Assembly (NCBI RefSeq): GCF_003026495.1
Contig: NZ_PYMA01000004.1
Location: forward strand, 232,123 to 296,122
Length of the DNA: 64,000 nt
Reading direction: 5' to 3'
Source: Photobacterium sanctipauli
Lineage (GTDB): Bacteria; Pseudomonadota; Gammaproteobacteria; Enterobacterales; Vibrionaceae
Part shown: piece by piece, positions 45,944 through 54,520 of the stretch
Position numbering within the stretch: the stretch's first letter is position 1
Layout of the letters: every line of letters starts with the position of its first letter
The notes under the pieces: generated by a model
Seen by the model: only the letters and a program-made list of their open reading frames with translations
Told to the model about the DNA's origin: nothing
Database searches by the model: none
Program-made: the position numbers and the translations under genes

Positions 45944-46891
45944 ATGGCCACTATTTTAGACTCCGTTGATCAGCGTACCCAGTTAGTTGGTGAAAACCGC
46001 CTTGAATTACTGATATTCCAACTCCATTCAGCCCAGCTGTTTGCCATCAATGTGTTTAAAGTAAAAGAGGTCGTTAAACTCCCTAAGCTCAACGTGCTAC
46101 CTGGCTCCCACCCTAATATTTCTGGCATCGCCAATATCCGTGGCGCTTCTATTCCTGTAATTGACTTGCGTCAGGCCATTGGTATGCGAAGTACTGAGCA
46201 TGAAGGTGAGTGCAATATCATCATCACTGAGTACAACCGTACCGTTCAAGCCTTCTTGGTCGGCCAAGTAATGAATATTGTTAACCTGACTTGGCGTGAT
46301 ATTCAGCCACCGCCAAAGCAGGTCGGAAAAAATAACTACCTTACAGCGATCACTAAGCTAAATCGCGATGGTGTTGATCGTTTAGTCAGTATTATCGATG
46401 TTGAAAAAGTGCTGGCAGAAATCGTTGATTACGATATTCAAATATCTGACGACGTCCTTGATAACGCCATTGTGAATCACTTCCATGGCCGTAAAATTCT
46501 TATTGTTGACGACTCTTCAACAGCCAGAGCACAGATCAGAGATACCCTTTCCCAGCTTGGGCTAGAAGTTATCGAAGCGAGTGATGGCCTTAAAGCCTTA
46601 AACCTACTCAAGAGCTGGTGTGATCAAGGAAAATCTATCAACGATGAAATCCTGATGATGTTTACCGATGCAGAAATGCCTGAGATGGATGGCTACAGGT
46701 TGACCCATGAAATCCGCAATGACCCACGAATGCGGGATCTACACATTGCGCTAAACACTTCACTCAGCGGCAGCTTTAACGAAGCCATGGTAGAAAAAGT
46801 GGGGTGTGATCGCTTCATTTCTAAATTCCAGCCGGATCTGTTGGTGGAAGTAGCTCAAGATAGATTACGTTCAGTTTTACAATCACGCTAA
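45944..46891 (+). CDS. cheV: chemotaxis protein CheV (CheW-receiver fusion)
   Basis: A 315-residue protein. Residues about 15-165 form a CheW-like domain (LLIFQLHSAQLFAINVFKVKEV; GIANIRGASIPVIDLRQAIG). Residues about 180-310 form a receiver domain with acidic DDSS, the phospho-acceptor aspartate in MMFTDAEMPEMDGYRL (the Asp of TDAEMP) and a KFQPD lysine region. It couples chemoreceptors to CheA and helps adaptation through phosphorylation. It is a single gene with its own terminator, and no other chemotaxis gene lies in the window. Confidence 0.93.
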   Translation: MATILDSVDQRTQLVGENRLELLIFQLHSAQLFAINVFKVKEVVKLPKLNVLPGSHPNISGIANIRGASIPVIDLRQAIGMRSTEHEGECNIIITEYNRTVQAFLVGQVMNIVNLTWRDIQPPPKQVGKNNYLTAITKLNRDGVDRLVSIIDVEKVLAEIVDYDIQISDDVLDNAIVNHFHGRKILIVDDSSTARAQIRDTLSQLGLEVIEASDGLKALNLLKSWCDQGKSINDEILMMFTDAEMPEMDGYRLTHEIRNDPRMRDLHIALNTSLSGSFNEAMVEKVGCDRFISKFQPDLLVEVAQDRLRSVLQSR

Positions 46892-46900
46892 AGACTAAAA

Positions 46901-46954
46901 AGCCCGCTATATTCCCAAGCTACTTCAAGGTGCTGGTTTATAGCGGGCTATTTT
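46901..46954 (+). terminator. terminator after cheV, with intergenic repeat in its loop
   Basis: AGCCCGCTATA and TATAGCGGGCT form a perfect 11-bp stem (46901-46911, 46939-46949) followed by ATTTTC. The loop carries CCCAAGCTACTTCAAGGTG, the same short repeat seen at 25472-25490. The bases 46955-47114 hold nothing else recognisable. Confidence 0.75.
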
Positions 46955-47114
46955 CAATAAGATTTTCTGTTTCAATACCTGCTAAGCCCCCTTTCTTTTC
47001 GCGCCAAGTTTAATGCCATCTCATATTGTTGTATCAACAATAAATAATACTGAGGTGAACTATCGTCAGGTTAATCAGCAACTTAATAAGAAATCGCTCG
47101 TCAACAATCACCCA

Positions 47115-47357
47115 CTACTCCTTCCCGGGCTGGGTTTTATCAGAAATGGATGGAATGTGCTGATCTATATCTAAGTCCAATTCGCTGCCATCTCCCTGCC
47201 AGGCATACACCACTTGACCATCTGGTGTCGTAATACGCTGCGCCTCTACATCGTCGGCTTTTACTGTTAATTGCATCGTCAGCAACAAGACAATCAGGAA
47301 GGAAAGCACCCAGCTAGGTGCCTCCTTGGTCATGGTATTCATCACCATCTTATTCAT
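47115..47357 (-). CDS. small exported or membrane-anchored protein next to pdsO
   Basis: An 80-residue protein with a hydrophobic segment (SWVLSFLIVLLLTMQLTVKA) that may be a signal peptide, followed by a 45-residue polar tail containing DDVEAQRITTPDGQVVYAW. It starts 10 bases after pdsO on the same strand. In related clusters this position holds the sortase target gene, so the ORF could be a shortened remnant of that gene's N-terminus; this is only a hypothesis. It could also be an independent small protein. Confidence 0.6.
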   Translation of the reverse strand: MNKMVMNTMTKEAPSWVLSFLIVLLLTMQLTVKADDVEAQRITTPDGQVVYAWQGDGSELDLDIDQHIPSISDKTQPGKE

Positions 47358-47367
47358 GGCGCACTCC

Positions 47368-48120
47368 TTAATGAGCGTGAGCAGTGCTCACTTGGTTAGT
47401 ACCACTTCGTAGTGTCACGCGACGGTCAAAGAAGTCACCTTCAAAGTTTTGCTCCGATTTAAGCGGCTCTAAGTCACCATAAGCAGAAGCGTAAATCTGA
47501 TTCGTATCAACGCCATGCTGTTCAAGGTATGCACGAACAGCTTCTACTCGGCGCTCTGATAGTTCATAGTTCATACCACTATCACCACGGCGGTCGGCAT
47601 AGCCCGATAGTTCCCATTTGATCTCCGGCGCCTGTTTCATCACTTCAGCCAACTCATCAAGTTGTGCTTGGAACAGTGGCTCGATAACATCAGAGCCAGT
47701 ACGGAAGTGAACATTCATTTCGAGCGCCAAATCAATGTCACGCTGGGTGTTCATCATTTGGTTCCTTTCTTGCTCTAAGCGTGCAATTTCAATTTGCGCC
47801 TGGTTATAGCGCTGACTAATACGCTCCAGTTCGCTATTGCGTGCGGTAAGTTCAACCAACTCTTCGTCTTGTGATTGGATGTAGCCTTCCTGCCCAACAG
47901 CAGTACCAACAATACCGCCAATCATGCCACCTACTACGGCGCCAATCGGGCCACCAACAATGGCACCAAAAGCGGCACCAGAACCAAGGCCAATCAGTTG
48001 CTCTTGCTCACCGACTTTATGGCTATCGCTTGCCACATCGCTTGAGGCCATCACTGCTGGTGAAATCATTGAAGCCATTAGTGAACCGGCAATGATGGTT
48101 GAGATTAGCTGCTTTTTCAT
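47368..48120 (-). CDS. pdsO: OmpA-family protein of the dedicated sortase system
   Basis: About 250 residues. A signal peptide is followed by a glycine-zipper region (AFGAIVGGPIGAVVGGMIGGIVG), a coiled coil (residues ~85-125) and a C-terminal OmpA-like peptidoglycan-binding domain (LSGYADRRGDSGMNYELSERR). This arrangement and its place divergent to a receiver-kinase pair match PdsO. It probably anchors to peptidoglycan in the envelope. The ATG at 48120 has GAGGATAACAAA upstream; the longer frame is rejected. It diverges from pdsR over a 231-base region. Confidence 0.87.
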   Translation of the reverse strand: MKKQLISTIIAGSLMASMISPAVMASSDVASDSHKVGEQEQLIGLGSGAAFGAIVGGPIGAVVGGMIGGIVGTAVGQEGYIQSQDEELVELTARNSELERISQRYNQAQIEIARLEQERNQMMNTQRDIDLALEMNVHFRTGSDVIEPLFQAQLDELAEVMKQAPEIKWELSGYADRRGDSGMNYELSERRVEAVRAYLEQHGVDTNQIYASAYGDLEPLKSEQNFEGDFFDRRVTLRSGTNQVSTAHAH

Positions 48121-48351
48121 TTTGTTATCCTCATCTAATGTGTGATGTTGTTCCGTTTCGATGAGGTAATTAAACCAAGCCGATCTGGCAAAGCGGGGGA
48201 TAAAAAAAGGCAATGTGCTGATGAATTGTGGCAAAAAAATGGCAATTGCTCCGAATTGCGTTTCTCCCCTTTTTTAACCACTAATTTATTGTATAGTCAC
48301 CTCAATCATCGAAGCGCTATACGCTCCCTTTCCTGCTTATATAGAGGCGTT

Positions 48352-49038
48352 ATGAAAAATATTGTCATTGTTGAAGACGAAACTGCCATCCGTGAAAACT
48401 ATATGGACGTATTAAAAAAGCACGGTTACCAAGTGCAAGGCTATGACAATCGACCTGATGCACAGGCCGCTTTCGAGCAACAACTGCCGGATCTTGCGAT
48501 TATTGATATCGGCTTGCAGGACGAAATTGACGGCGGTTTCACCCTTTGCCAATCCCTGCGTGCAATGTCGCCTACCTTGCCGATTATTTTCCTCACCGCG
48601 CGAGATAGTGATTTCGATACGGTTTGTGGCTTACGCATGGGCGCAGATGACTACCTGACGAAAGATGTCAGCCTGCCTCACTTGATGGCTCGCATCGCGG
48701 CTTTATTTCGCCGGAGTGACTTGATGGCGACACCGACTGAGCAAGACACCTTGATGGAGCGCGGCCCTTTAACCATCGACAAAAATAAAATGCAGATCTT
48801 CTGGAACAAGCAGCTAATTGAGCTGACTGTGACCGAGTTTTGGATGGTCTATGCCTTAGCTAAACGCCCCGGCCACGTTAAAAGCCGCCATGACTTGATG
48901 GATGAAGCGCAAGTCGTGGTTGATGACAGCACCATCACCTCTCATATCAAGCGAATCCGAAAAAAGTTCATGCAATTTGATAGTGAGTTTGATTGCATCA
49001 ACACCGTTTACGGTATGGGCTATCGCTGGGGCGCTTAA
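48352..49038 (+). CDS. pdsR: response regulator of the dedicated sortase system
   Basis: A 228-residue OmpR-type regulator. The receiver domain begins KNIVIVEDETAIRENY; the phospho-acceptor aspartate is in LAIIDIGLQDEIDGG, with TARDSDFD and the lysine of TKDVSLP. A winged-helix output domain follows (VTEFWMVYALAKRPGHVKSR; TITSHIKRIRKKF). The ATG at 48352 has GAGGCG just upstream; a longer frame would include non-conserved leader. It is two bases from pdsS, so kinase and regulator are co-expressed. The family fits the proteobacterial dedicated sortase system regulator. Confidence 0.88.
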   Translation: MKNIVIVEDETAIRENYMDVLKKHGYQVQGYDNRPDAQAAFEQQLPDLAIIDIGLQDEIDGGFTLCQSLRAMSPTLPIIFLTARDSDFDTVCGLRMGADDYLTKDVSLPHLMARIAALFRRSDLMATPTEQDTLMERGPLTIDKNKMQIFWNKQLIELTVTEFWMVYALAKRPGHVKSRHDLMDEAQVVVDDSTITSHIKRIRKKFMQFDSEFDCINTVYGMGYRWGA

Positions 49039-49040
49039 TC

Positions 49041-51227
49041 ATGAAAATTCGCCTACCACGATTTTCTTTTGGCTTGAGGCCGAAATTCATCCTGATATCC
49101 AGTTTGTTACTGACCTTGCCATGGTTAGGCTATAACTATGTGCTTGAAATGGAAAAGCTGCTGCGACAAGGCCAAGAACAAACACTGGTAGGCACCACCC
49201 GCGCGGTTGCCACTGCACTAAATGAACGCCCTAACCTGTTTAATGACCAAGCTAGCTTCCTTCAGTCAGTGCAAAGAGGGCGTGATTTATACGCCTATGA
49301 TTTGGCAACCCCAATCAAACTTGACGGTAACCTAAATGACTGGGCTGATTACGATGACAAGCTCGTTAACTATGGACGGGATTACGTCCAGTTCAGCCGA
49401 CGGCCTTACAACAGCAATAGCATCAGCTTTCGCCACATGGTGGGCAAATACGAAGGTTACCTGTATGCGGCTTTTGACGTAAAAGATCCTCGTCCGGTAC
49501 TGCGCCGCAAAGGGTCATTACGTGTCGATCGCAATGATCACCTGATCATCGCGATGACCTCTCCCAGCGGTGAATTTCACCGCTACGTTATTTCAGCTTA
49601 TGAAGATGGCTGGGTTAACGCCTACCATATTGATGGTGATATCAGTGATCCGGCATCGCTGACATTGGAAAACCAAATCCAAGGCTACTGGCGTGGTACT
49701 GAAAAAGGATACAACATAGAGCTTCGTATCCCGCTCAATATGCTAAGTAACAAACTGGGCTTTGCATTCTATGATGTAAACAACAGTCGTAACCGCGAAA
49801 TAGACACCATCATTGGTACTTCCAATACCAATCACCTAAACCGTCTTGGCACCGTACTTGTTCCTTCTCCGGAGATCGAGAAGATTCTTAAAGGCATGGG
49901 GCATACAAGCTCGCGTATTTGGGTCATCGATCGCCATCAGCGTGTATTGGCCCAAACCGGCGATATCCAAAATTCCAATGGTGTTTGGTCTTCGTCAGTC
50001 AAATACAAAGACGAATCGACGTCATGGCTCGCAAAGCTCGAAGAGACATTTTTACATCCCTTGTATTATCGCTACCTGATAGAAGAGCCGGAAGCGTTTG
50101 AAGACCCACTGATTGATGCCGCCCAAGTAAAAGGGGTGCATGTATCACAAGCATTGCAGGGGCGCGGCTATTCTCATTGGCGCCCTTCAGAAGATGGTAA
50201 GGCGATGATCCTCGCTGCCGCCTACCCTATCTGGTTAGGTGACAACGTAATGGGCGCCGTGATCGCCGAAGAGTCAACCATAGGTATCCAAACCTTAAGA
50301 AACCGGGCATTAGAAGAGCTGCTCAACGTCTTTATTGCCATCATCGCTATCGGCACGCTCACCCTGTTTTTATTTGCGTCTAAAATTTCAGGTCGTATCC
50401 GTCGCTTACGTGATGACGCCGAACGAGCAATAGACAGCCAAGGTAGGATCCAGCAGGCCATCGTACCCTCAAATGAAAGTGATGAAATTGGCGATCTAAG
50501 CCGAAGCTTGTCAGCCATGGTAGGTCGGTTAGGCCAATACAATCACTACCTGGAAAACTTATCTTCACGCCTGTCTCATGAGTTGCGCACGCCTGTTGCG
50601 GTAGTACGCTCTTCGATTGAAAACCTATCTTTGCAACAGCAAGATGAAGACTCTCAACGCTACATAGCTCGAGCCCAAGAAGGTGTTCAACGATTGAGTA
50701 CCATTCTTTCAAGCATGACAGAAGCAACCCGTATCGAGCAAAGCCTGCAAGGGGCCGAGAAGGAAGCCTTTCCTCTTAATGAGCTAGTTAATGGCTGCAT
50801 GCATGGTTACCAAATGGCATATCCTGACCAAATATTCGAAGTCAAAGCGCAAGAACGCATGATGATCGAAGGTGCCCCAGATTACCTGGCACAACTGCTC
50901 GATAAGCTCATTGCCAATGCTGTCGATTTTAGCCTGCTTGGTACGGCAGTAACCGTTTCACTAAGGTCAACCAATAGCCAAGCCATTTTGACGGTCAGTA
51001 ATATTGGCCCACTGCTGCCCAAAAACATGGCCGACCAGTTACTAAACTCAATGGTTTCAGTGCGAAGCCAGCAAAAGCAGAATAAGCCCCACCTTGGACT
51101 TGGCCTCTTCATCGCAAGACTGATTACAGAATTTCACCAAGGCCAGATCAAGCTTCAAAATAGAGCAGATAAACAAGGGGTTGATGTGATTATTTCGTTG
51201 CCACTAATTGGAGGTGCGTCGGAATAA
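49041..51227 (+). CDS. pdsS: sensor histidine kinase of the dedicated sortase system
   Basis: A 728-residue kinase. A first membrane helix (about 15-35) is followed by a large periplasmic part. Inside it, about residues 90-260, lies a carbohydrate-binding (CBM9-like) domain: IKLDGNLNDWADYDD, LYAAFDVKD and GYNIELRIPLNML. A second helix near residue 440 (LLNVFIAIIAIGTLTLFLF) leads to HAMP, the phospho-acceptor His513 in SHELRTP, and the ATPase domain (KLIANAVDFSLLG; HLGLGLFIARLI). The periplasmic module suggests that a surface polymer or sugar is sensed. pdsR is its likely partner. Confidence 0.87.
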   Translation: MKIRLPRFSFGLRPKFILISSLLLTLPWLGYNYVLEMEKLLRQGQEQTLVGTTRAVATALNERPNLFNDQASFLQSVQRGRDLYAYDLATPIKLDGNLNDWADYDDKLVNYGRDYVQFSRRPYNSNSISFRHMVGKYEGYLYAAFDVKDPRPVLRRKGSLRVDRNDHLIIAMTSPSGEFHRYVISAYEDGWVNAYHIDGDISDPASLTLENQIQGYWRGTEKGYNIELRIPLNMLSNKLGFAFYDVNNSRNREIDTIIGTSNTNHLNRLGTVLVPSPEIEKILKGMGHTSSRIWVIDRHQRVLAQTGDIQNSNGVWSSSVKYKDESTSWLAKLEETFLHPLYYRYLIEEPEAFEDPLIDAAQVKGVHVSQALQGRGYSHWRPSEDGKAMILAAAYPIWLGDNVMGAVIAEESTIGIQTLRNRALEELLNVFIAIIAIGTLTLFLFASKISGRIRRLRDDAERAIDSQGRIQQAIVPSNESDEIGDLSRSLSAMVGRLGQYNHYLENLSSRLSHELRTPVAVVRSSIENLSLQQQDEDSQRYIARAQEGVQRLSTILSSMTEATRIEQSLQGAEKEAFPLNELVNGCMHGYQMAYPDQIFEVKAQERMMIEGAPDYLAQLLDKLIANAVDFSLLGTAVTVSLRSTNSQAILTVSNIGPLLPKNMADQLLNSMVSVRSQQKQNKPHLGLGLFIARLITEFHQGQIKLQNRADKQGVDVIISLPLIGGASE

Positions 51228-51254
51228 TGAATAGAAAAGTAGGATAAACAAGTA

Positions 51255-51278
51255 AAATAGCACTTCCGGGTGCTATTT
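51255..51278. terminator. hairpin shared by pdsS and the 28-residue ORF
   Basis: AAATAGCAC and GTGCTATTT form a 9-bp stem with a six-base loop. On the minus strand it begins four bases after the small ORF's stop and is followed by TACTTGTTT. On the plus strand it follows pdsS. Confidence 0.6.
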
Positions 51279-51282
51279 ACCC

Positions 51283-51369
51283 TCATGCCATTACGGCTGC
51301 TGTAAATAAACCAATTGCAGCAGCAATGGCAACAACAGCTAATATAACTTCAAAAATGACTTCTCGCAT
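51283..51369 (-). CDS. 28-residue single-helix membrane peptide
   Basis: A very short frame encodes Met-Arg-Glu-Val-Ile-Phe-Glu followed by about 20 hydrophobic residues (VILAVVAIAAAIGLFTAAVM), a perfect single membrane span. CAGG lies four to five bases upstream of the ATG, and a hairpin terminator follows four bases after the stop. That makes a compact gene. It recalls tiny membrane proteins such as enterobacterial YnhF in size and composition, but I cannot claim homology. The remaining 51370-51667 shows no gene that I can support. Confidence 0.55.
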   Translation of the reverse strand: MREVIFEVILAVVAIAAAIGLFTAAVMA

Positions 51370-51667
51370 AAAGCCTGCTTATTGGTATCGAAAGCATGAA
51401 ACTGCTGAACAGGTAGCAATAAAAAGTTCAGCAAAGAATAACCATGATATTACTGTGCTAGCCTAAATCTAACCTGAACAATCCATAAGGTAACGGTTTC
51501 ATTCCCACCGCCTTTGACGTGGGCTTAAAACGTAAGTACCTACTTGAAATAAAAGAAATTTAATTGCGGCGCATATCACTCCAAAACACAATTACGCTTG
51601 CCTTAACGCGCCCTGCTCATGGATAAATACGTATCAGCGACAGCTCTCATTCAGGAAGATTAAAAAG

Positions 51668-52276
51668 GTGAAAAGCGTTATTCTTCTTACTTACTTTTTC
51701 TTTGCGTCACATTTACATGCAGAAGACAGCTTAAATATACCGATTAACCAATATACTGCCTTAAATATATTGGCAAAGTTTAAAATTAGCACTGCTGAAC
51801 TTCCAAACGGTACTGGTGATAATCAAGACGGGCTTATCGGTGATGATCTGAACAAAAATACAATAAGAGATGATTTTGAACGCGCGCTTCTCTCCACTTA
51901 TCAACAGCCAGAATTTGTTGCTATGGGGGTACTCGCTTCAATAAAATGGTCACAGCTGTTTATCTTAGACCTGTCATCGACGGTAGACCAAAACCATTCT
52001 GAGCTACTCGCATTGACCATGGACAACCTTGCTATTGATGCTTGCTATGAGCAATTGGTAAAAGCCATCCCTATGTTGCAAAACCCGAAAACCAGTTTCT
52101 TTAACACCCCAGTTCGCCAACAGGCTAAACAGCAGATTGAACAACAAATTCGTAAAAGAGTGCCAGTTCAATCCTTTCAAGAAACCCACTACAAACACCC
52201 TTGTGATGTATTCAAAGTGCTTATCGAAGATTTCCCCATCAAAAATCAACCAATCGAAATATATTCAATGCGTTAG
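51668..52276 (+). CDS. secreted protein of unknown function with possible calcium-binding loop
   Basis: A 202-residue exported protein with a signal peptide (ILLTYFFFASHLHA). An early segment, GTGDNQDGLIGDDLNKNTIRDDFE (given in parts as DNQDGLIGDD and DLNKNTIRDDFE), is rich in Asp/Asn and looks like a calcium-binding loop. The rest is helical with two cysteines (DACYEQL and HPCDVFK), likely a disulfide. No named family was recognised. It faces a lipoprotein gene whose 3' end lies only six bases away. Expression and role are unknown. Confidence 0.65.
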   Translation: MKSVILLTYFFFASHLHAEDSLNIPINQYTALNILAKFKISTAELPNGTGDNQDGLIGDDLNKNTIRDDFERALLSTYQQPEFVAMGVLASIKWSQLFILDLSSTVDQNHSELLALTMDNLAIDACYEQLVKAIPMLQNPKTSFFNTPVRQQAKQQIEQQIRKRVPVQSFQETHYKHPCDVFKVLIEDFPIKNQPIEIYSMR

Positions 52277-52282
52277 CTCAGC

Positions 52283-52573
52283 CTACTCCTGGCTCTTTTC
52301 TAGTTCCGACACCGCGTCTTCTTGCCAAGCCTGCTCGGTTAACGAATGGGTTTGCGCCATGAGTTCCTGCTCTTTTTTCTCTATGGCTTGATACTGCGCA
52401 TCACAGACACTTCTGGTCACCTTGTCCGTACCGTAGGTGCTCATACAGCGTTCAATATATTCTTCGTAGGACATCAATAAAGATTCTGCCGATGCATTAT
52501 GGCAGCCAACAACCACTGTAAACAGCGCAGCAAGCGGTAATTGTTTGAGTAGGCATTTACTAAAACGATTCAT
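52283..52573 (-). CDS. small lipoprotein of unknown function
   Basis: A 96-residue lipoprotein: signal with lipobox FTVVVGC, so the mature chain begins at Cys24. The polar helical remainder (YEEYIERCMSTYG; YQAIEKKEQELMAQ) contains two further cysteines. The ATG at 52573 has GGAG five bases upstream; a longer frame lacks signal logic. It is convergent with the preceding secreted protein gene. I do not recognise the family. Confidence 0.68.
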   Translation of the reverse strand: MNRFSKCLLKQLPLAALFTVVVGCHNASAESLLMSYEEYIERCMSTYGTDKVTRSVCDAQYQAIEKKEQELMAQTHSLTEQAWQEDAVSELEKSQE

Positions 52574-52683
52574 GATCACTCCAAGCAAACCAACACCTTT
52601 TAAGCAAAGTTGATTTAGCAAAGGAGCGCTACTTTGAAAGTGAGACAAGAGAAACAAATCTGATTCTCTTGTCTGAGAAAGCA

Positions 52684-52717
52684 CCGATTTATTGAGAATC
52701 CCGATTTATTGAGAATC
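52684..52717. repeat. exact 17-base tandem duplication
   Basis: CCGATTTATTGAGAATC occurs twice in direct succession between the small lipoprotein gene and the OsmC gene. It looks like a recent slippage duplication. Confidence 0.9.
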
Positions 52718-52722
52718 CCTAC

Positions 52723-53136
52723 TTAGAGAACACGATACTCCCAAGTTAACTCTGCTCCAGAGCGGGCGATCATGATTGAGACAGAGCAATGGGTTTCGAA
52801 GGTCATTTCAATCGCTTTTTCGATAGCCTTTTCAGTTAGGTTTTGCCCCTTAAGCTCAAACTCAAAATGTAGCTTTGTAAACACCTTTGGTGCCACAGGC
52901 GCTTGCTCGGCAGACACCAGCACTCTGCAACTATCAAGCGGCTGACGCTGCTTGTCCATAATGCTTGTAACATCGATAGATGCACAGCTAGCCGCAGCAC
53001 TGAGCATCAATTCCATCGGTGTCTGTGCGCTATCGGTTCCACCAAACTGAGTAGGCGCATCGGTAATCACTGCATGGCCTTGGTCGACCGTGCTCACAAA
53101 ACACTTACCATGTACCCATCTTGTCTCAATTTTCAT
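52723..53136 (-). CDS. OsmC-family peroxidase-like protein
   Basis: A 137-residue OsmC/YhfA-like protein. Two redox cysteines are present, in AAASCASIDV and FETHCSVSIM, with the family segment FGGTDSAQTPMELML. YhfA-like members lack strong peroxidase evidence, so the exact substrate is open. The ATG at 53136 is chosen over a longer frame because it gives the typical start. It diverges from a DUF819 gene by 117 bases. Confidence 0.86.
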   Translation of the reverse strand: MKIETRWVHGKCFVSTVDQGHAVITDAPTQFGGTDSAQTPMELMLSAAASCASIDVTSIMDKQRQPLDSCRVLVSAEQAPVAPKVFTKLHFEFELKGQNLTEKAIEKAIEMTFETHCSVSIMIARSGAELTWEYRVL

Positions 53137-53253
53137 CTTTATATCCCAAAAATAAATAACAATGTGATAAATAATATACCGGTTTGTCACACAATTTCCG
53201 TGACCTCCGTTAAAGGTATATCTATCTACATATCAGAAGCTTAAGGAAAAATA

Positions 53254-54411
53254 ATGATCACAGAAGGATTTGATTTTATCGCCGTGATGTTCGGCCTCTG
53301 CGGCATCTTGGTTTGGCTTGAACAACGCTACCCCAGCCAGTTGTTCAAGTGGTTTCCCAGCATCGTGCTGGTGATGTTTGGCTCCATGGCTTTATATACC
53401 ATCGGCATGTGGGAAATGACGCCCGAAATTAAAGCAACCCGCGCTGCCGTTCGCGATAATGCCATACCGGCAATGTTATTTCTGATGTCGCTTAGTTTTA
53501 ATCTCAGTGTAATTAAAAAACTGGGCTCACGGTTGATCATCTTATTCTTGGCTTCAACTGCCACCATCATGGCAGGCTTCATTGTGGTGCATCGCCTCAT
53601 GGGCGGCTTCTTAAGTGATGAAACACCCCTAACATTTGGTGTCATGTCTGCTGGATGGACCGGCGGTACTCAAAACTTTGTAGCGGTAAAAGAAGCGTTG
53701 GCGGTTACTGACGCTGCAATGGCTTACACCCTTTTGATGGGCGCACTGTGTTACACCATCTGGCTCATTGTGATTGTTGCCCTTAAACCAATGAAAGAGC
53801 GTTTCAATGGCATTTTAAAAGCGGATGATAATGGCTTAGACGAAGTATTAACCAAACTGGGTAGCCTAGAAAAGAAAGAGAAGCCTGATCTTCAAGCCAT
53901 TTTGTTGATGCTTGGCCTGTCTCTGGTTATCTCCGCGATTAGCCATCATTTAGGTGCTGTTATTGCTTCGATGGGACTGCTGAACCCAATGATTTGGGCA
54001 ATCATTATCTCGTCAATGCTGGGGATTCTGGCTGCGCCTACAGTACTCGGCAAAATGTCAGGAGCTAACGAAGTATCTGGGGTCATGCTGTATGTTGTTG
54101 TTGCATTAATTGGTGCAGAGGTGAACTTAAGTGCGATTGGGCAAGCGCCGATGTACATACTTTCGGGCTTTATGATCCTGGCAGTGCATGCCGGTTTAAT
54201 GCTGTTTATTGGTCGAATGATGAAGATGAACCTTCATCTTATCGGCTTGGCCTCTATCGCCAATATCGGTAGTGCGCCTTCAGCCGCTGTTGTTGCTGCA
54301 GCCTATGATAAAAACCTTGTGCCTGTCGCGGTGATAATGGCGCTCATCGGCTCCATGCTTGGCTCATTTGTCGGCTTAACGGTGAGTGAAGTCATTACCA
54401 TCATCAGCTAA
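53254..54411 (+). CDS. DUF819 family membrane protein
   Basis: A 385-residue integral membrane protein with about ten helices. The segment FGVMSAGWTGGTQNFVAVKEAL and the later IANIGSAPSAAVVAAAYDKNLVPVAVI are typical of DUF819 (YjcL-like) proteins, whose transported substrate is not known. GGAAAA precedes the ATG. It forms a single transcription unit with a strong terminator. Confidence 0.87.
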   Translation: MITEGFDFIAVMFGLCGILVWLEQRYPSQLFKWFPSIVLVMFGSMALYTIGMWEMTPEIKATRAAVRDNAIPAMLFLMSLSFNLSVIKKLGSRLIILFLASTATIMAGFIVVHRLMGGFLSDETPLTFGVMSAGWTGGTQNFVAVKEALAVTDAAMAYTLLMGALCYTIWLIVIVALKPMKERFNGILKADDNGLDEVLTKLGSLEKKEKPDLQAILLMLGLSLVISAISHHLGAVIASMGLLNPMIWAIIISSMLGILAAPTVLGKMSGANEVSGVMLYVVVALIGAEVNLSAIGQAPMYILSGFMILAVHAGLMLFIGRMMKMNLHLIGLASIANIGSAPSAAVVAAAYDKNLVPVAVIMALIGSMLGSFVGLTVSEVITIIS

Positions 54412-54445
54412 AAGCACTATTCAAGCCGAATAGACAGCATGATCA

Positions 54446-54476
54446 AAAATGCCAAAGCAAATCGCTTTGGCATTTT
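54446..54476. terminator. bidirectional terminator between the DUF819 gene and gcvT
   Basis: AAAATGCCAAAGC and GCTTTGGCATTTT form a perfect 13-bp stem with a five-base loop and U-rich flanks on both strands. Confidence 0.93.
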
Positions 54477-54520
54477 ATTTAGCTCTTTAAGCACTGTTTC
54501 TGTACTAAACAGGCAACAGA

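Noticed and set aside
47115..47357. sortase gene
   Set aside because: The ORF has no TLxTC-type active site and is far too short.
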